Part shown: positions 27,683 through 38,619 of the stretch, piece by piece
Numbering within the stretch: the stretch's first letter is position 1
Layout: every line of letters starts with the position of its first letter
NCBI GenBank assembly: GCA_032718475.1
Contig: JAUCBJ010007989.1
Span: 1-41,870 of the forward strand
Length of the DNA: 41,870 bases
Direction of reading: 5' to 3'
Source of the DNA: Nemertoderma westbladi
Lineage: Eukaryota > Xenacoelomorpha > Nemertodermatida > Nemertodermatidae
Notes under the pieces: generated by a model
Seen by the model: the letters and a program-made list of their open reading frames with translations, nothing else
Database searches by the model: none
What the model was told of the DNA's origin: nothing
Translations under genes and position numbers: made by a program

Positions 27683-29161
27683 TTAACGGACAGTTTTTAT
27701 TGGTCGACCGTAACGCGATCTTAATGGTTGGTTCATGAACACATCGTTTTCAAGGAAGGCTGGTTTTAGTCTATCAATGCTGACCGTGTCCCATTTGCCA
27801 TTTACGTCAAGAGTAAAGAACTTGTCCTGTCGGCAGATTACTTTGAAGGGTCCTTCATAAGGACATTGTAGTGGTGAACGGTGAGCATCCCTACGGATGA
27901 AAACAAAGTTAGATGTCCGCAATTCACTTGGTATGAATAACTTTGAATTATAACAATTTGTATGGTGAGAAGTGGACGTGGGTTGCATATTATGCATGCA
28001 ATGTTGTAGGGTACGTAATAATTTATTGGTTTCTGCTCCTTTAGGAGTTTGTGAAGCGGTGAAATATTCTCCTGGTAGTCGTAATGCCGCTCCATAAACC
28101 AGGTCTGCCGCTGAACAACCCAGATCCTCCTCAGGAGCAGCGCGTAATCCCAACATTATGATTGGTATCTCATCATACCAATTGTTGTTGTGCAAACGAG
28201 CTTTTAATGAAGTTTTGAGTTGTCGATGATACCGCTCGACGATACCATTTGACTGGGGGTGGTAGGCCGTAGTTCTATTTCTTGTTGTTCCTAGGAGTTT
28301 ATTGAGATTAAACCAAAGATCTGATTCGAACTGACCCCCTCGATCTCATGCTACTGTATTTGCTACTCCGAATCGAGAGATCCACTGAGACAGCAAAGCC
28401 ATGGCGCAAGTTTCAGTTAAAGAGTTTTCCATTGGAACAGCTTCAGCCCATCTGGTGTATCTGTCTATACAGGTAAATAAATATGTGTATCCTTGTGAAC
28501 ATGGCAATGGACCCACTATGTCGACATGAATATCAGAAAATCGTTGATCTGGAGCGTCGAAGCGATAAATTCCTGAGTTTGTATGTCGATGGATCTTTGA
28601 TTTTTGACATTGTAGGCAAGTTTGCGTCCATGCGGTAATATCACGGTTGATTTTATACCATACAAACCTTGATGTTATTAATTTGCGTGTTGACTTAACA
28701 CCAGGATGGCTAAGGCTGTGGAGTGTTTCAAAAATTGATCGTCGCCAACTTTGAGGCACTAATGGTCTAGCAACTCCAGTCGATATGTCGCATAATACTG
28801 TATGTGTGGAATTTTCTATAGGGGCATCCCAGAGAACTAAATTTGTTATGGCAGTTCTAGAAGCTTGAATTTCGGGATCGATTTCTTGAGCCTCTGCCAA
28901 TAGAGTATAATCGACAGTTGATGACTGTATTGTATTGGTTGATAGTGGAGCTCGGGATAATGAGTCTGCGACTAAATTGTCTTTCCCTGAAATGTGGGTT
29001 ATCTTGCAAGTAAATTTTGATATGAAGGACAATTGGCGTGATTGTCGAGGTAGTAATGTATCACGGCCTGACTTTAATGCAAATGTTAGGGGTTTATGGT
29101 CCGTATAAATGTTAAACCTTCGCCCTTCGACAAAGTACCTAAAGTGTTTAATGCTGAGCAC
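27683..29161 (-). pseudogene. CsRn1-like RNase H end and integrase
   Basis: A single frame is broken by only one TGA (28346-28348). It begins with RNase H (FNIYTDHKPLTFAL), then the integrase HHCC finger (HSLSHPGVKSTRK...CLQCQK), then the core with D in HVDIVGPL, D in DRGGQFESDLW and E in NGIVERYHR. The TGA sits immediately before the second Asp. The C-terminal domain continues to SRYGRPIKTV. All three catalytic acids are kept. Confidence 0.87.
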
Positions 29162-29246
29162 TATTTATTGCAAGTAATTCCTTGTCATACGCACTGTAAC
29201 GCATTTCGGCAGGACGTAATTTTTTTGAAAAGAATGCGACCGGGTG

Positions 29247-29792
29247 CTATTCTTTATCTATTAATTGTTCCAGTACAGCCCCAACACCAATGTCAGAGGC
29301 ATCGGTCGTAATTGCAGTATCAGCATTAGCTTGTGGGTGGTAGAGCATGGCTGCATTTACTAAAGCTGTTTTCACAATCGTAAATGTTTTGTTGTATGAT
29401 GGGTTCCAGGTGAAATTTTTGGAATTTTGCTTTAAAGCTATATACAAGGGATTTAACACTTCAGATGCATTGGGGATAAATCTGTGGTAATAATTTACCA
29501 TGCCTAAAAACTTCTGTAATTCCTTCGTTGTTGCGGGTGTTGGGTAGTCTTGCACTGCTTGAATGTGCTCTGCTAACGGTGTTATTCCATCTTTACTAAT
29601 ATTATGGCCTAGGAATGTTAAATGTGACTTACCCAAGTCACATTTATCCTTGTTGATGACCAATCCATACTCTGCTAGTCTCTGAAATAGAATTCGAAGG
29701 TGCTGCTTATGTTCTAGACAGTTGCAACTAGCTACAAGTATATCGTCCATATAAACAAATATGAAATCTAAATCCCCGCAAACTCTATGCAT
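29247..29792 (-). pseudogene. CsRn1-like RT palm/thumb and RNase H start
   Basis: A second frame carries FQRFMHRVCGDLDF, the intact catalytic box FVYMDDILVAS, FLGHNISKDGI, and the connection KFLGMVNYYHRF. RNase H opens with AITTDASDIGVGAVLEQ. The ORF ends in a TAG at 29247-29249 just before the expected HPVAFFSKKL. The RT core residues are intact, so decay is by frameshift rather than active-site loss. Confidence 0.85.
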
Positions 29793-29847
29793 AAATCGTT
29801 GAAATGTTTGACCTGCATTGCGGAGGTCATATGGAGTGCGGATGAAT

Positions 29848-31133
29848 TCAAATAACCCAAATGGGGTTGATATGGCAGTTTTTGGTATGTCTTCTTGCGC
29901 AATAGGTATTTGGTGATAAGCACGGACTAGGTCGGTCGATTTTACTGAATATTGTTTTACCTGCTAGGTTCGCCGTGAAGTCTTGAATATGCGGAATTGG
30001 GTATCTATCGGGTACTGTGGCATCATTTAAACGTCTATAGTCCCCACATGGGCGCCATTCACCAGGTTTTTGTTTGGGGGTCATGTGCAACGGTGATGAC
30101 CATTGACTAGATGAAGGGCGTATAATGCCTAGATTACACATCTGTTGGAATTCTTCCTTGGCGACTGAAAGTTTCTCTGGTGATAGGCGTCTTGGTTTGC
30201 TGTGAATGGGTGCTCCTACAGTCTCTATGTGGTGTTCAACGTCATGTCTTAGCTTTGATTCACGAAATGTCATTTCTGTTAATGAAGGGAATTCTAAGAG
30301 TAATTCATTGAATTCATTAGAATCGCAGATGAAGCTTAACCCAGGTGCCTTTATCGAATGCGATATTTTACCGGGAACGTGGGTGTAAGTCTTTGCATCT
30401 ATGAGGCTAGAATGTCTCAAATCGATGAGCAGTCCGAAATTACTAAAAAAATCTGCGCCCAATATTGGTTGTGACACATTGGCGATAACAAATTTCCAAG
30501 TAAATCGTTGCGGTAACCCTAAATTGAGTGTTAGGGTTTTGTTGCCATATGTATCAATGGTTGTTCCATTAGCAGCAACAAGTTGTGGTGTAGAGGTATC
30601 CTCTTTGGTGAGTAGTTTATCGGCATATTTTGCAGGTAGGACACTAACGGCCGAACCAGAGTCTACAAGAAACCTGTATCCTGATCGCTTATCTATTACG
30701 TAGAACAAGCGGCTGCATCGGCCAGCAGACGTTGCCGCATTTATTTGCTGCTGGCCCTCGCGTTTCCCTGTATATTCGGGAGTGCATGGAGGTGTGCAGT
30801 TTTTGGCGTTTTTCCCAAATCGCTGATGATACCAACAATATTCTGGTTGACGCGCGTTATTATTGGTCCTTGTGAACATCCTTGGTTTCTGTCCAGGTGG
30901 CCCTGTCCATGAAGTTGGCCTACTAAACGTGGCGTTTAAATTTGTGGTCGCTTGTTCGTTTCTGCCAATGTCGTAGTCGGTTGAGGAGACTGAATCTTGA
31001 TGGGGGTTTGACACAGTGCACCCATCAATAATATCGTCAGCTATTAAGGCAAGTTCACCAAGGGGCATTTTCGAGGCCAATAATACTAATCACATATCTT
31101 TCGGTAGTCGATTGAGAAAGAGCTCCGTTGTGT
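29848..31133 (-). pseudogene. CsRn1-like gag C-terminus, protease and start of RT
   Basis: Gag resumes at TELFLNRLPKDM, has a TGA at about 31090, then [13 protein letters not shown]. The CHCC box and the protease ([29 protein letters not shown]) follow in an open 410-codon frame. RT begins with [43 protein letters not shown] and FSKID, the first catalytic Asp. Immediately after that the frame is lost near 29940. The protease active site is intact. Protease and RT act inside the virus-like particle. Confidence 0.85.
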
Positions 31134-32172
31134 CGGGGGCCCTGGGGGTGTTGGGATTATATTTGTTCGTATTGTTGGTTTGTTTATGTCCTTGCCACGG
31201 TGTGGCCCTACTCCCAGCTGTCTGTGGACTTGTAGTCCCCTGTGTCGCCGCATACGGTAGTGACTGTCTTAATTTTGGTAGTGCATTCGCCGCACTGTGT
31301 CAGGGTTTAGGCCTGTTGTATTCAGCTTTCGGCGCCCTCCCCAAACTGTCCTCGCTGTAGACTGGGTCTGTAATCAATTCTGCCTCATAGTTAAGGAAGT
31401 TCGACATCTCCTCTAGCCCTGGCTCCGCACCTTTCTTCTCCCGGGTGGAGAAGGCGATCCTTCTCCACTTGTTCCTCAGCCAGATCTGTAGTGCCTGCGC
31501 TATTTTAGTGATGTTATTCGATGCGTTGAGTTCGTAAGGTTCATCTAGGGTCTTTAGCACAATCAGCGCCTTTTTGACTTTATTCGCGAAGGTCTTAATG
31601 CTGACAGGGTTATCCTGTAGTCCGCCTGATGTTATTCCCCTTAAGGTTTGTCGGATGATCTTCCCAGGATGCCTGAATTCCCTGTCCAGGGCCCGCCATG
31701 CAGTCGTGAATCCACCTTCGATACTTTGGTACTGCCTCACGATGTCGTATGCTGGCCCCCCTGTGTAAACTTGCAGGTATTTAAGGCACTCTGCCTGCGT
31801 CAAGTTCTTCGTTAGTATTTAATTACTGTACATGCGCCGGAATTGCAGGTATTCCTCCAGCTTACTACCATCGAATTTGAATGGCTCCACTGGCGGTAGC
31901 TCGATCCTGGTCTTTAGCGCGTCAATGAGTGTTGCCATTCCCATCGCTTGTACTTCCAGCACGCTCGATGGTTGTGCTACAGACTCCCTTGCTGTTGGGT
32001 GCGGTTCACCCGTCAGGCCCGCGGACTTTCCTTGTGTTGGATATATCATTGGGGGTAACAGTCCCCTCCATATCTCCGTGTCACACGACTTATCTGGGTC
32101 TGAGGGGTTTGGGGTTTTTGTTATTGGTTGAGTGAATTGCTGATATTGCAATGGGGGAATAATGTCACCCTG

Positions 32173-32193
32173 CCCCCCCCCCCCCCCCCCCCC
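32173..32193. repeat. Poly-C run (21; poly-G on the gag sense strand)
   Basis: Twenty-one C. On the gag strand it encodes Gly and marks the point where the reading frame changes. Confidence 0.95.
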
Positions 32194-33055
32194 ACCGGTG
32201 TTATATTTGGTACTGGGGTAGATGTTATCATGTTAGGGCCCATGCACCGATCAGCAATAGCACCCCCCTCCCCTGGGTATATATTATATCCCTGCATGTT
32301 ATAGTCATACTGGTCTGCAGGTACCGGTATAGGCCTATCCACTTCTTGCCTACTGACCGGTATGTATACCGCGACTTCCGGGTTTAATCCCGTTGTCTGC
32401 GCTACCCTATCACCTACACTATCTCTCCCAGCATGGCCTATAGTATGTGCAGTAAGTATGTCCTGCAGTCTGCCTGCATCCTTCCGGACTGAAGTTTAAT
32501 CTTCTCGAGTATTCCAAGAAGTCCCCCCACGGCTACCATATTCTCGATCGGCAGCCATGTTCCGATGGGAAGTTTCTCTTCGATCCCCTCTCCTGTCTTC
32601 ATCCTCGCACCGGTACATTCTGTACCCCTCTCCCGGTGTGTGGTATATCTCACCAGGTTGTGTTTCTCCGGGGCGATGGCAATCCCCCGGAGTACGACCC
32701 CACTGGCTCCCTAACTCCATCTCGGCTACTGATGGTTCACTGTCCATCCTTCTCCTCTGGTTGCTCGTAACAACGCTCCATCGATTCTCCTCACTTCGTC
32801 TCGTTTCAGTGCAGTATTCCTCCTCGTGGGATCTCGCTTCGACCTCCCAGATAAACTCCGCTGTTCTTCTTCCGTCTTCCGACTGGGCTCGACGTTTCCT
32901 CGCTCGCCCGCTCACGGCACCAACGTCTCTCTCTCTGCCCGGTTGGACGGTCCTGGGGATATTTGCAATCCCCCTACTATCCTCTGTCTTTGGGTGCCGC
33001 GGTTCACTTAACTCGCCGCGCGCATTGTCCACTGACGCTTGTGGGACATTTTCTG

Positions 33056-33069
33056 CCCCCCCCCCCCCC
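33056..33069. repeat. Poly-C run (14; poly-G on the gag sense strand)
   Basis: Fourteen C within the Pao gag region, again G-rich on the sense strand. Confidence 0.93.
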
Positions 33070-33575
33070 TCTCGCCACTAATCGCTTGTGGTGGGGTGCC
33101 CGTACCCCCCCTCCATCCGTCACCTCTTACATCGCCCCTCGCCCCCCTCTAGTCGACGCACTATCTCTACCCTCGGTGGGTTTATTCACCCCCGCTCCTC
33201 CCTGCGCAACTGCATGGCCTTGCAGGCTCTCATTACTGGGTCCATTCACCCCCGCTCCTCCCTGCGCAACTGTGTGGCCTCGCAGGCTCTCATTGGCCAG
33301 CTCGCTTGTTGCCCCTGTGTTTGTATTAATTGCACCGTCATTAATGATATTATTTTGATTAATTTTAGCTATTTATTATATTATTATTACCTGGGTTATC
33401 GTTTAAATTATTTAAATTATTTTTTTGGCATTATTTACATTATTTACATATATTATTTTGCACATTTAAATTTGGATTATTATTACCGGGTAAAATATTA
33501 TTTCCTGCAAGAAAGGTTTGATTAGGGTTATCTATCACCGTAAAATTAACATTAACTCCCTCTAGCGTATTATTA

Positions 33576-33591
33576 CCCCCCCCCCCCCCCC
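33576..33591. repeat. Poly-C run (16; poly-G on the gag sense strand)
   Basis: Sixteen C. Sense-strand Gly run inside the Pao gag ORF 33440-33832. Confidence 0.93.
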
Positions 33592-33807
33592 TACGGTCAC
33601 ACCAGTCCTGGGTCTGTCGTCCGGTACCTGTAAGCGGGGTTTTAACAAAGGTTTCCATTACCTCTGGTTCCTCATAAATACTACCCGAACCAGCCTCGCT
33701 CTCCAATAATCCCATTTTTGCCAGTTCTAACCGGCTCTTCTGCTTCGCTTGATATTGTATTAACCCCCTCAGCCGGGTATGCATATCATCCCACATCCAT
33801 TTGCCCG

Positions 33808-33830
33808 CTCTCTCTCTCTCTCTCTCTCTC
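33808..33830. repeat. (CT)n microsatellite
   Basis: Twenty-three bases of alternating CT. On the gag strand it codes Arg-Glu repeats, and two gag frames overlap here. Confidence 0.95.
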
Positions 33831-34686
33831 ACTATCCTCCCTCATACTCTGGTTGGCCAATTCTGCCTCCCTCGCCTCCCGCTCTCTACGCTCATTCGTT
33901 TCCCTCTCTACCCTCGCTACCTCTCTCGCTTCTCGCTCTTTGCGCTCATTCACTTCTCTTTCAATTCTCTCAGCCTCCCGCACCTTGCGCTCGTTTTCCA
34001 CTCTCGCCTCCCGCTCTTCGCGCTCTTTATGCTCACTCATCTCTCTCTCTCCTCCCGCTTCCTATAGTTTCTCGCCACCCTCTCGGCCCTCTCTTTACAC
34101 CTCATCTAACTGCCTTTCCAGTTCCTTTTGATCCAGCGCAACAATGTCTAGTTGACACGCCAGATCTATCTCTAACACCCGTCTTGCTTTCACGGAGGAT
34201 GTAGCGGACTTATCAGGTCGCGACGGACTCCCATTGCCTCTCTGTCCTACTAATTTTCCCCCATTTACTGGGGTTCCTACTAACCAACGACACCAAATCC
34301 TCGGGGTTAACCTCGGATTCGCCGTCGTGCGGGTCCACCCATCCTACTAACTTAATTCCCCTGACATCCACTAAGTAAGGCCTTATTTACACTACGTCTG
34401 GTTCCATTACCTTGGACCGCCACAATTCAAACAGTTCTGTGGCGACACCCCTCGCTCTCTCACTCGCCAGTTCTCCCTGTCCGAAACGGACTAAGTAACA
34501 AAAATGTTTGTTAGACTCACCTAGCCTCTGGTATAGTTTAGGCTGGTCTACCTTTCTCCCCTCATTAGCGTCCTTTAGTAGCTTCTTTGTGGCGTTGTAC
34601 GCCCATCGCAGGCGATCACTCGTCCCGACGTCCTCCTCGTTGACTCTACCTTCCCTCCTCATCCGGAGTCGTAACGGCGGCCCCAC

Positions 34687-35175
34687 CGTCGCCCACCCAA
34701 TGACACCCTAAGTGTCACATTCCTAAGCGACGAGTCATGAGTTAGGTCCAACTGTCGCCGAGCCGGCCATGACTCTACTACTACTATTCCCAGTGTACTT
34801 ATCTTACACATTATTTTATCTGAACATTCACGATATGCAAAATTGTGGGGAGTTTTGTGCATTCTAGAAAAATAATAAACATTTATGTCTTTTATGAAGC
34901 GTCTGGGAGAGCATTACTTATGCATACGATTTCGTACAGGCTGTGCTCTACAACAGCAGAAGCCGCCATTCACATCACCATTCTCGAAATATGTAATTTA
35001 GTTACTCAAAACTGGAATAACTGCTTAGTTAACAAAACATGTCACAAAGAACAGTAAAAGAAAATAGAACTAAGACTAAGAACACCACCACCACACGAGG
35101 CAAGGCCCTCCTCCTTTAACTTTTCACCACAAGATAAACCTTCACTAATAAATACAATATATTTATCTCAAACAG
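34687..35175. other. Interval with no recognisable gene
   Basis: This may include the leader of the minus-strand Pao gag (from 34687) and then intergenic sequence beyond the protease gene's 3' end. Nothing else is recognisable. Confidence 0.5.
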
Positions 35176-35181
35176 TTTATT
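35176..35181 (-). promoter_or_regulatory. Poly(A) signal overlapping the stop codon of the protease gene
   Basis: The minus-strand sequence CACTAATAAAC contains the stop TAA and, overlapping it, AATAAA. If used, the mRNA would have a 3' UTR of only 10-30 bases. Confidence 0.55.
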
Positions 35182-38100
35182 AGTGACCGTACTGATCCAT
35201 TTTATCATCCACCCAGTTCCTGTAGTTGGCCACCCGAGCGTAGACGCTAGGATGGTTTGGAGAGTAGCAATCCTGACTGGATACGTAACTAGCAGCTCCG
35301 ATTACCGTCCATTTACCGTTAACATTACAGTTGAGCGGCCCACCTGAATCTCCGAAACAAACAGATTTACCGTCATCTAAACCGGCACAGACCTTACCAG
35401 GGTAGTTGGCATGGGAGCCCCAGTAGGTATCCTGTACACATCTAAAAGCAAATAATGGATTATTACAAAGGATAAACATATGGATAAGAATGTTATTGGT
35501 GAATATGAAACAAGTCATCACCGGAGTCAACCTGGGTAATCCTCTTGTGTTGGGCTGCGAGGCAACAGCCATATAATTACTGTATATAATATAATTTTAC
35601 AGTCCTAATCGAATCCTGGGGGCCATATGGGGTCGGGAAACCTACCGGGATGATGAATAAAAAAAATCGGACGGATCGTCAGACACCTGGATTCTACGTC
35701 GCCGTTTTTGTCGTGGACAACTGACCTGATGTCCATCACATTACATATATATTAAGAATGCTGTGCCGGCTTGTGATTGCTTGACGATTGCGCCGCCACA
35801 AATCCTATCACCCATGATATGATATTTGCTAGATTATCCGCATCTTCAAGGCCAGTGTCTTTTAAGATGCGTCTCAAGAAAGTAATGGGCTGTCCACCAT
35901 TGTTAATCACTCCATGAGGCCACCAAAGCACAAGATTATGCACTGGCTGGTCCTCATGGCGAAAGCAATGTCCTGCAAAGCTGACACTGACACGCTCACT
36001 GATTACACTTGGCTAATTATACATCTCAGGATCAGCGGAAAAAATTGTTATATTTCTCTAGTCTACTTACTTCTCTTGCGTCCATGCAGGTAGTAGGGCC
36101 TGATTTAAGGTCTGCTGGTCTCCAGTCCCCTTTGTATCCCCCCATCCGGTACCATAACATTCGGCCAGATGCGCCAGCTGCAGATCTTGTTGGGGCAGAC
36201 AGACTGGACTGACATTCTGGTTGAATAGGATAGGCGAGTCAAGTTTGATTAGAGCGATGTCGTTGTTTAGCAAACCGAACTGGTTGTATCTTTCGTGCAT
36301 AATTATGCGGTTGGATGCGTGGTTCACCTGCAAGCAATTGTTTAGGAACATTATATGGAAACAAATAATATAGTCATTATAAAGAATGTGTAATAATGAT
36401 AAGAACAACCCACTTATGGTCTCTATTAGGTCATCTTAACATCCCCAGCACCGACGCCAATGCTGGTTATTGGACCATGCGTTGGGTTTCAACTTTATGC
36501 TACTTTAATATTTAGTTCCGTGGAGTTCTAAGCGTATTGAGATGCGGATGGGTAAAGACCAATTAATTATTGACAAGTGACTGTAAAATAAGTAGGTTGT
36601 GATATTTCGGCCAACATTAAATAATAGCCGAAATATCGCAATAAATGTATTTTACGGTCACTTGAATTGTAACCCCACCCTACAGTGCTTTTCAACTAGT
36701 TGAAAGTTCAACTAATTAAGTTATAATATTAAAGTTATTTAGTTAAGGTGGTTTTATTTAACTTATCACTGCGAATTTAGTTAGTTAACGGTTTTTTTTA
36801 ATAGTTGACAATTTTCTATGTCCCTTTCTCCTTTAACTATTCTGAACCATCTCGTTGAGAGTCTAGACTGAATGCTCTCTAAACAATAACAATTAATAAC
36901 ACCTATTATTAAGTTAACATATAGTGCTTATCATATGAAAAGCCATTGCGAGGTGTTGTGAAACAACAATTACAAACGTTGCTATGGTTACCTGAAATAT
37001 TCCAAATTTTGTTATTTAGTTAAGTTTTAGTTGAATTTTCAACTAATAATTAACTAAACTCCTCAAAATTAGTTGAAATAATTAGTTAACTTGTCAGAAT
37101 ATTAGTATTACTTGAACAGCACTGCCCACCCACATCGCATTATGGTACCGGCCATTATCTGCTACTACAGTATATTACCATAAAAAAGCAGGCTTTTTCG
37201 AATAGAGCCATTATAGATAATATCATACAATTATATTTTCTGTCCCATGAAAACAACCAAATTAGATGTTATGTTAATTATCGCAAGAATTATTGTTTTA
37301 CTTTGTGTGTTACACTTTGCAATATAATATATTAAATACATGTATTAATATTAAGAATGATCAACGGTATCTTGTCTATGAATGAATATCAATATAATAA
37401 TTCAATGTAATATGATTTATAGTATGATAATGATAAAATACTAGAAATAATAATATAAAACCTTATACTGTAGGTATTCATGAGACAAATACAGTATGTA
37501 GCTCCTACAATACAAATCATTCATAATGAACAAATGCAAGTCTCAAATATTCTACCTAATCTATACCTAAACTATACCTATAAAAATCAAATTATCTCTG
37601 TCTCTCTCTCTCTCTGTGCTCGAACTCCTCCAAAACGGGTGGAGGGATTGCGCTGGGACTTGGCATGTGCATATATTTTTAACCAGCGGTCGTTATAGGC
37701 CACTTTGCGAAAAGTTTAATTCACGTTCAGTACCGGTACCGGGTACCAGTACGCCAGTAGGCCTATACCGGTAGCGGGAAATACCGGGTAACCCGCCTCG
37801 GGTATTGCCTGCTAGTATAATATAACTCTAACCTCAGTTCCTGCGTCTACATTGAGTTTGTGTTCCCCGACTATTACATACACATCTGAAGCTCCTTTCC
37901 CGTCGACACAATGACTTGCAGTTAGGATCCAATTCTGGTTTATTATGCTCCCTCCGCAGAAATGAAATCCCCACCAGGTTTGTAGAGAAACCTAAAATAC
38001 AATATTCACGATCAGAGATTATCTTGATGGAGGGAGATAAGACTATCATTGAGTCCGAGTTCATTATTTATATTTCTGGATCCCGTTCCAAAAAAGTCGG

Positions 38101-38334
38101 TATCGGGATCGCATTATTCGCCAGTATCCCGTTTGAACACCATACACACACCCCAGCTAAATTCCCAGTACGCCTCACCTATTAACATTAACTTACCTGC
38201 CAAGGCCAACTATTGGGTTTGGCAGGAACTCCCCCAACAACTTTTGAGCCAACATTTGGGCTAATGGCTGGGTTTCCGCAATCCTGAGCCAATGTTGCTG
38301 TTACGAACAACGAAATAAACAACAATAAAGCCAT
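35180..38334 (-). CDS. Secreted chymotrypsin/elastase-like serine protease, four exons
   Basis: Coding exons on the minus strand are 38334-38197, 37991-37833, 36327-36071 and 35441-35180. Introns begin GTAAGT, GTTAGA and GTAAGT and end in AG; phases are 0, 0 and 2. The 271-residue S1-family product has a signal peptide (residues 1-16, cleaved after TLA), a propeptide C19 that can pair with C142 (PVCLPQ), and an activation site SK|VVGG at 31/32. The catalytic triad is H73 (TASHC), D122 (NNDIALIKL) and S217 (GDSGGP). By chymotrypsin numbering the pocket reads S189, V216 and S226, which points to small aliphatic P1 residues, as in elastases. It is likely a digestive or extracellular enzyme. No breaks are seen. 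Introns carry a LINE fragment, a foldback and a hAT-like MITE. Exact substrate and orthology are inference. Confidence 0.93.
35752..36006 (-). pseudogene. LINE C-terminal fragment in intron 3
   Basis: The minus strand reads [36 protein letters not shown] and [11 protein letters not shown]. This pattern (R..FAGHC.R..., L.LW.P.HG...GG.P..., L..DTGL) is the conserved C-terminal tail after the RT in RTE/CR1-type non-LTR retrotransposons. Only this tail is left. It lies in the third intron of the protease gene on the gene's own strand. Confidence 0.6.
36574..36664. repeat. 91-bp foldback in intron 2
   Basis: CAAGTGACTGTAAAATA (36574-36590) is complementary, with one mismatch, to 36648-36664. An inner pair, GATATTTCGGC at 36601 and GCCGAAATATC at 36627, continues the hairpin. 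It is probably a tiny MITE. Confidence 0.8.
36683..37124. mobile_element. hAT-like MITE (442 bp) in intron 2
   Basis: The ends are CAGTGCTTTTCAACTA and the inverted ...TACTTGAACAGCACTG, of hAT style. Flanks CCCACCCTA and CCCACCCA fit an 8-bp target duplication with one extra base. Subterminal regions repeat TTAGTTGAA/TTCAACTAA words in both orientations. No transposase is present. Confidence 0.72.
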
Positions 38335-38405
38335 CGTGTAAAACTTTAACTTAAACGTCTTTGAAAACCAGAGAAACTATAAATTATGCGTCTTAATTCG
38401 AGACA

Positions 38406-38414
38406 ATATATATA
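38406..38414 (-). promoter_or_regulatory. Candidate TATA box of the protease gene
   Basis: The minus strand reads CTTATATATATTG about 75 bases before the ATG, leaving about 45 bases of 5' UTR if transcription starts 30 bases downstream. Simple TA runs are common in this DNA, so this is tentative. Confidence 0.45.
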
Positions 38415-38619
38415 AGAAAATAATTTGTTAGCCAAGGGAAAATACATTATTGTTAAATTTTTGAGAGAAGTGTGCGAGATAAGTGCCGCCGTTTGTATTT
38501 TAATTATAATGCGGCCGAATTAACTTTGAATATTATTGACAATTAATTAAAATATAAACACAAAGATAGATTAGTAAAATATATACATAGAGTAGGTGAT
38601 AAGTACTCACCAAATGTTA
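38415..38619. other. Upstream region of the protease gene
   Basis: About 200 bp of AT-rich sequence between the candidate TATA box and a Pao fragment. It presumably holds promoter elements, but none are recognisable. Confidence 0.4.

Larger units (their letters stand above)
27683..31133 (-). mobile_element. CsRn1-like Ty3/gypsy element, gag-truncated
   Basis: The minus-strand order is gag C-terminus, protease, RT, RNase H and integrase, across three frames. The Gag cysteine/histidine box is [14 protein letters not shown] followed by PPC, a CHCC pattern rather than CCHC. That pattern, with [19 protein letters not shown] at the protease, is typical of the CsRn1 clade. The 5' end is lost at about 31133, where Pao gag sequence in the same orientation begins. 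Confidence 0.85.
31134..34686 (-). pseudogene. Pao-type gag, frameshifted at simple repeats
   Basis: On the minus strand, ATG 34686 opens an N-terminal segment to 34387. A charged Arg/Glu coiled coil follows (34040-33786) with repeated NERREREAREA-type units, then Asn- and Gly-rich linkers. Last comes a DUF1759-like Gag domain (32000-31300: PPVEPFKFDGSKLEEYLQFRR, YTGGPAYDIVRQY, FRHPGKIIRQTL) with one TAA at 31819-31821. Frame changes fall at a (GA)n run (33808-33830) and at a G21 run (32173-32193). No zinc knuckle or protease follows, because the CsRn1-like element begins at about 31133. It is probably the upstream part of the same broad family as the plus-strand fragment at 25582-27211, but I cannot prove it. 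Confidence 0.75.

Noticed and set aside
31016-31360. 114-codon plus-strand Leu/Cys-rich ORF
   Set aside because: It runs across the Pao/gypsy gag junction and is antisense to both gags, with no motif.
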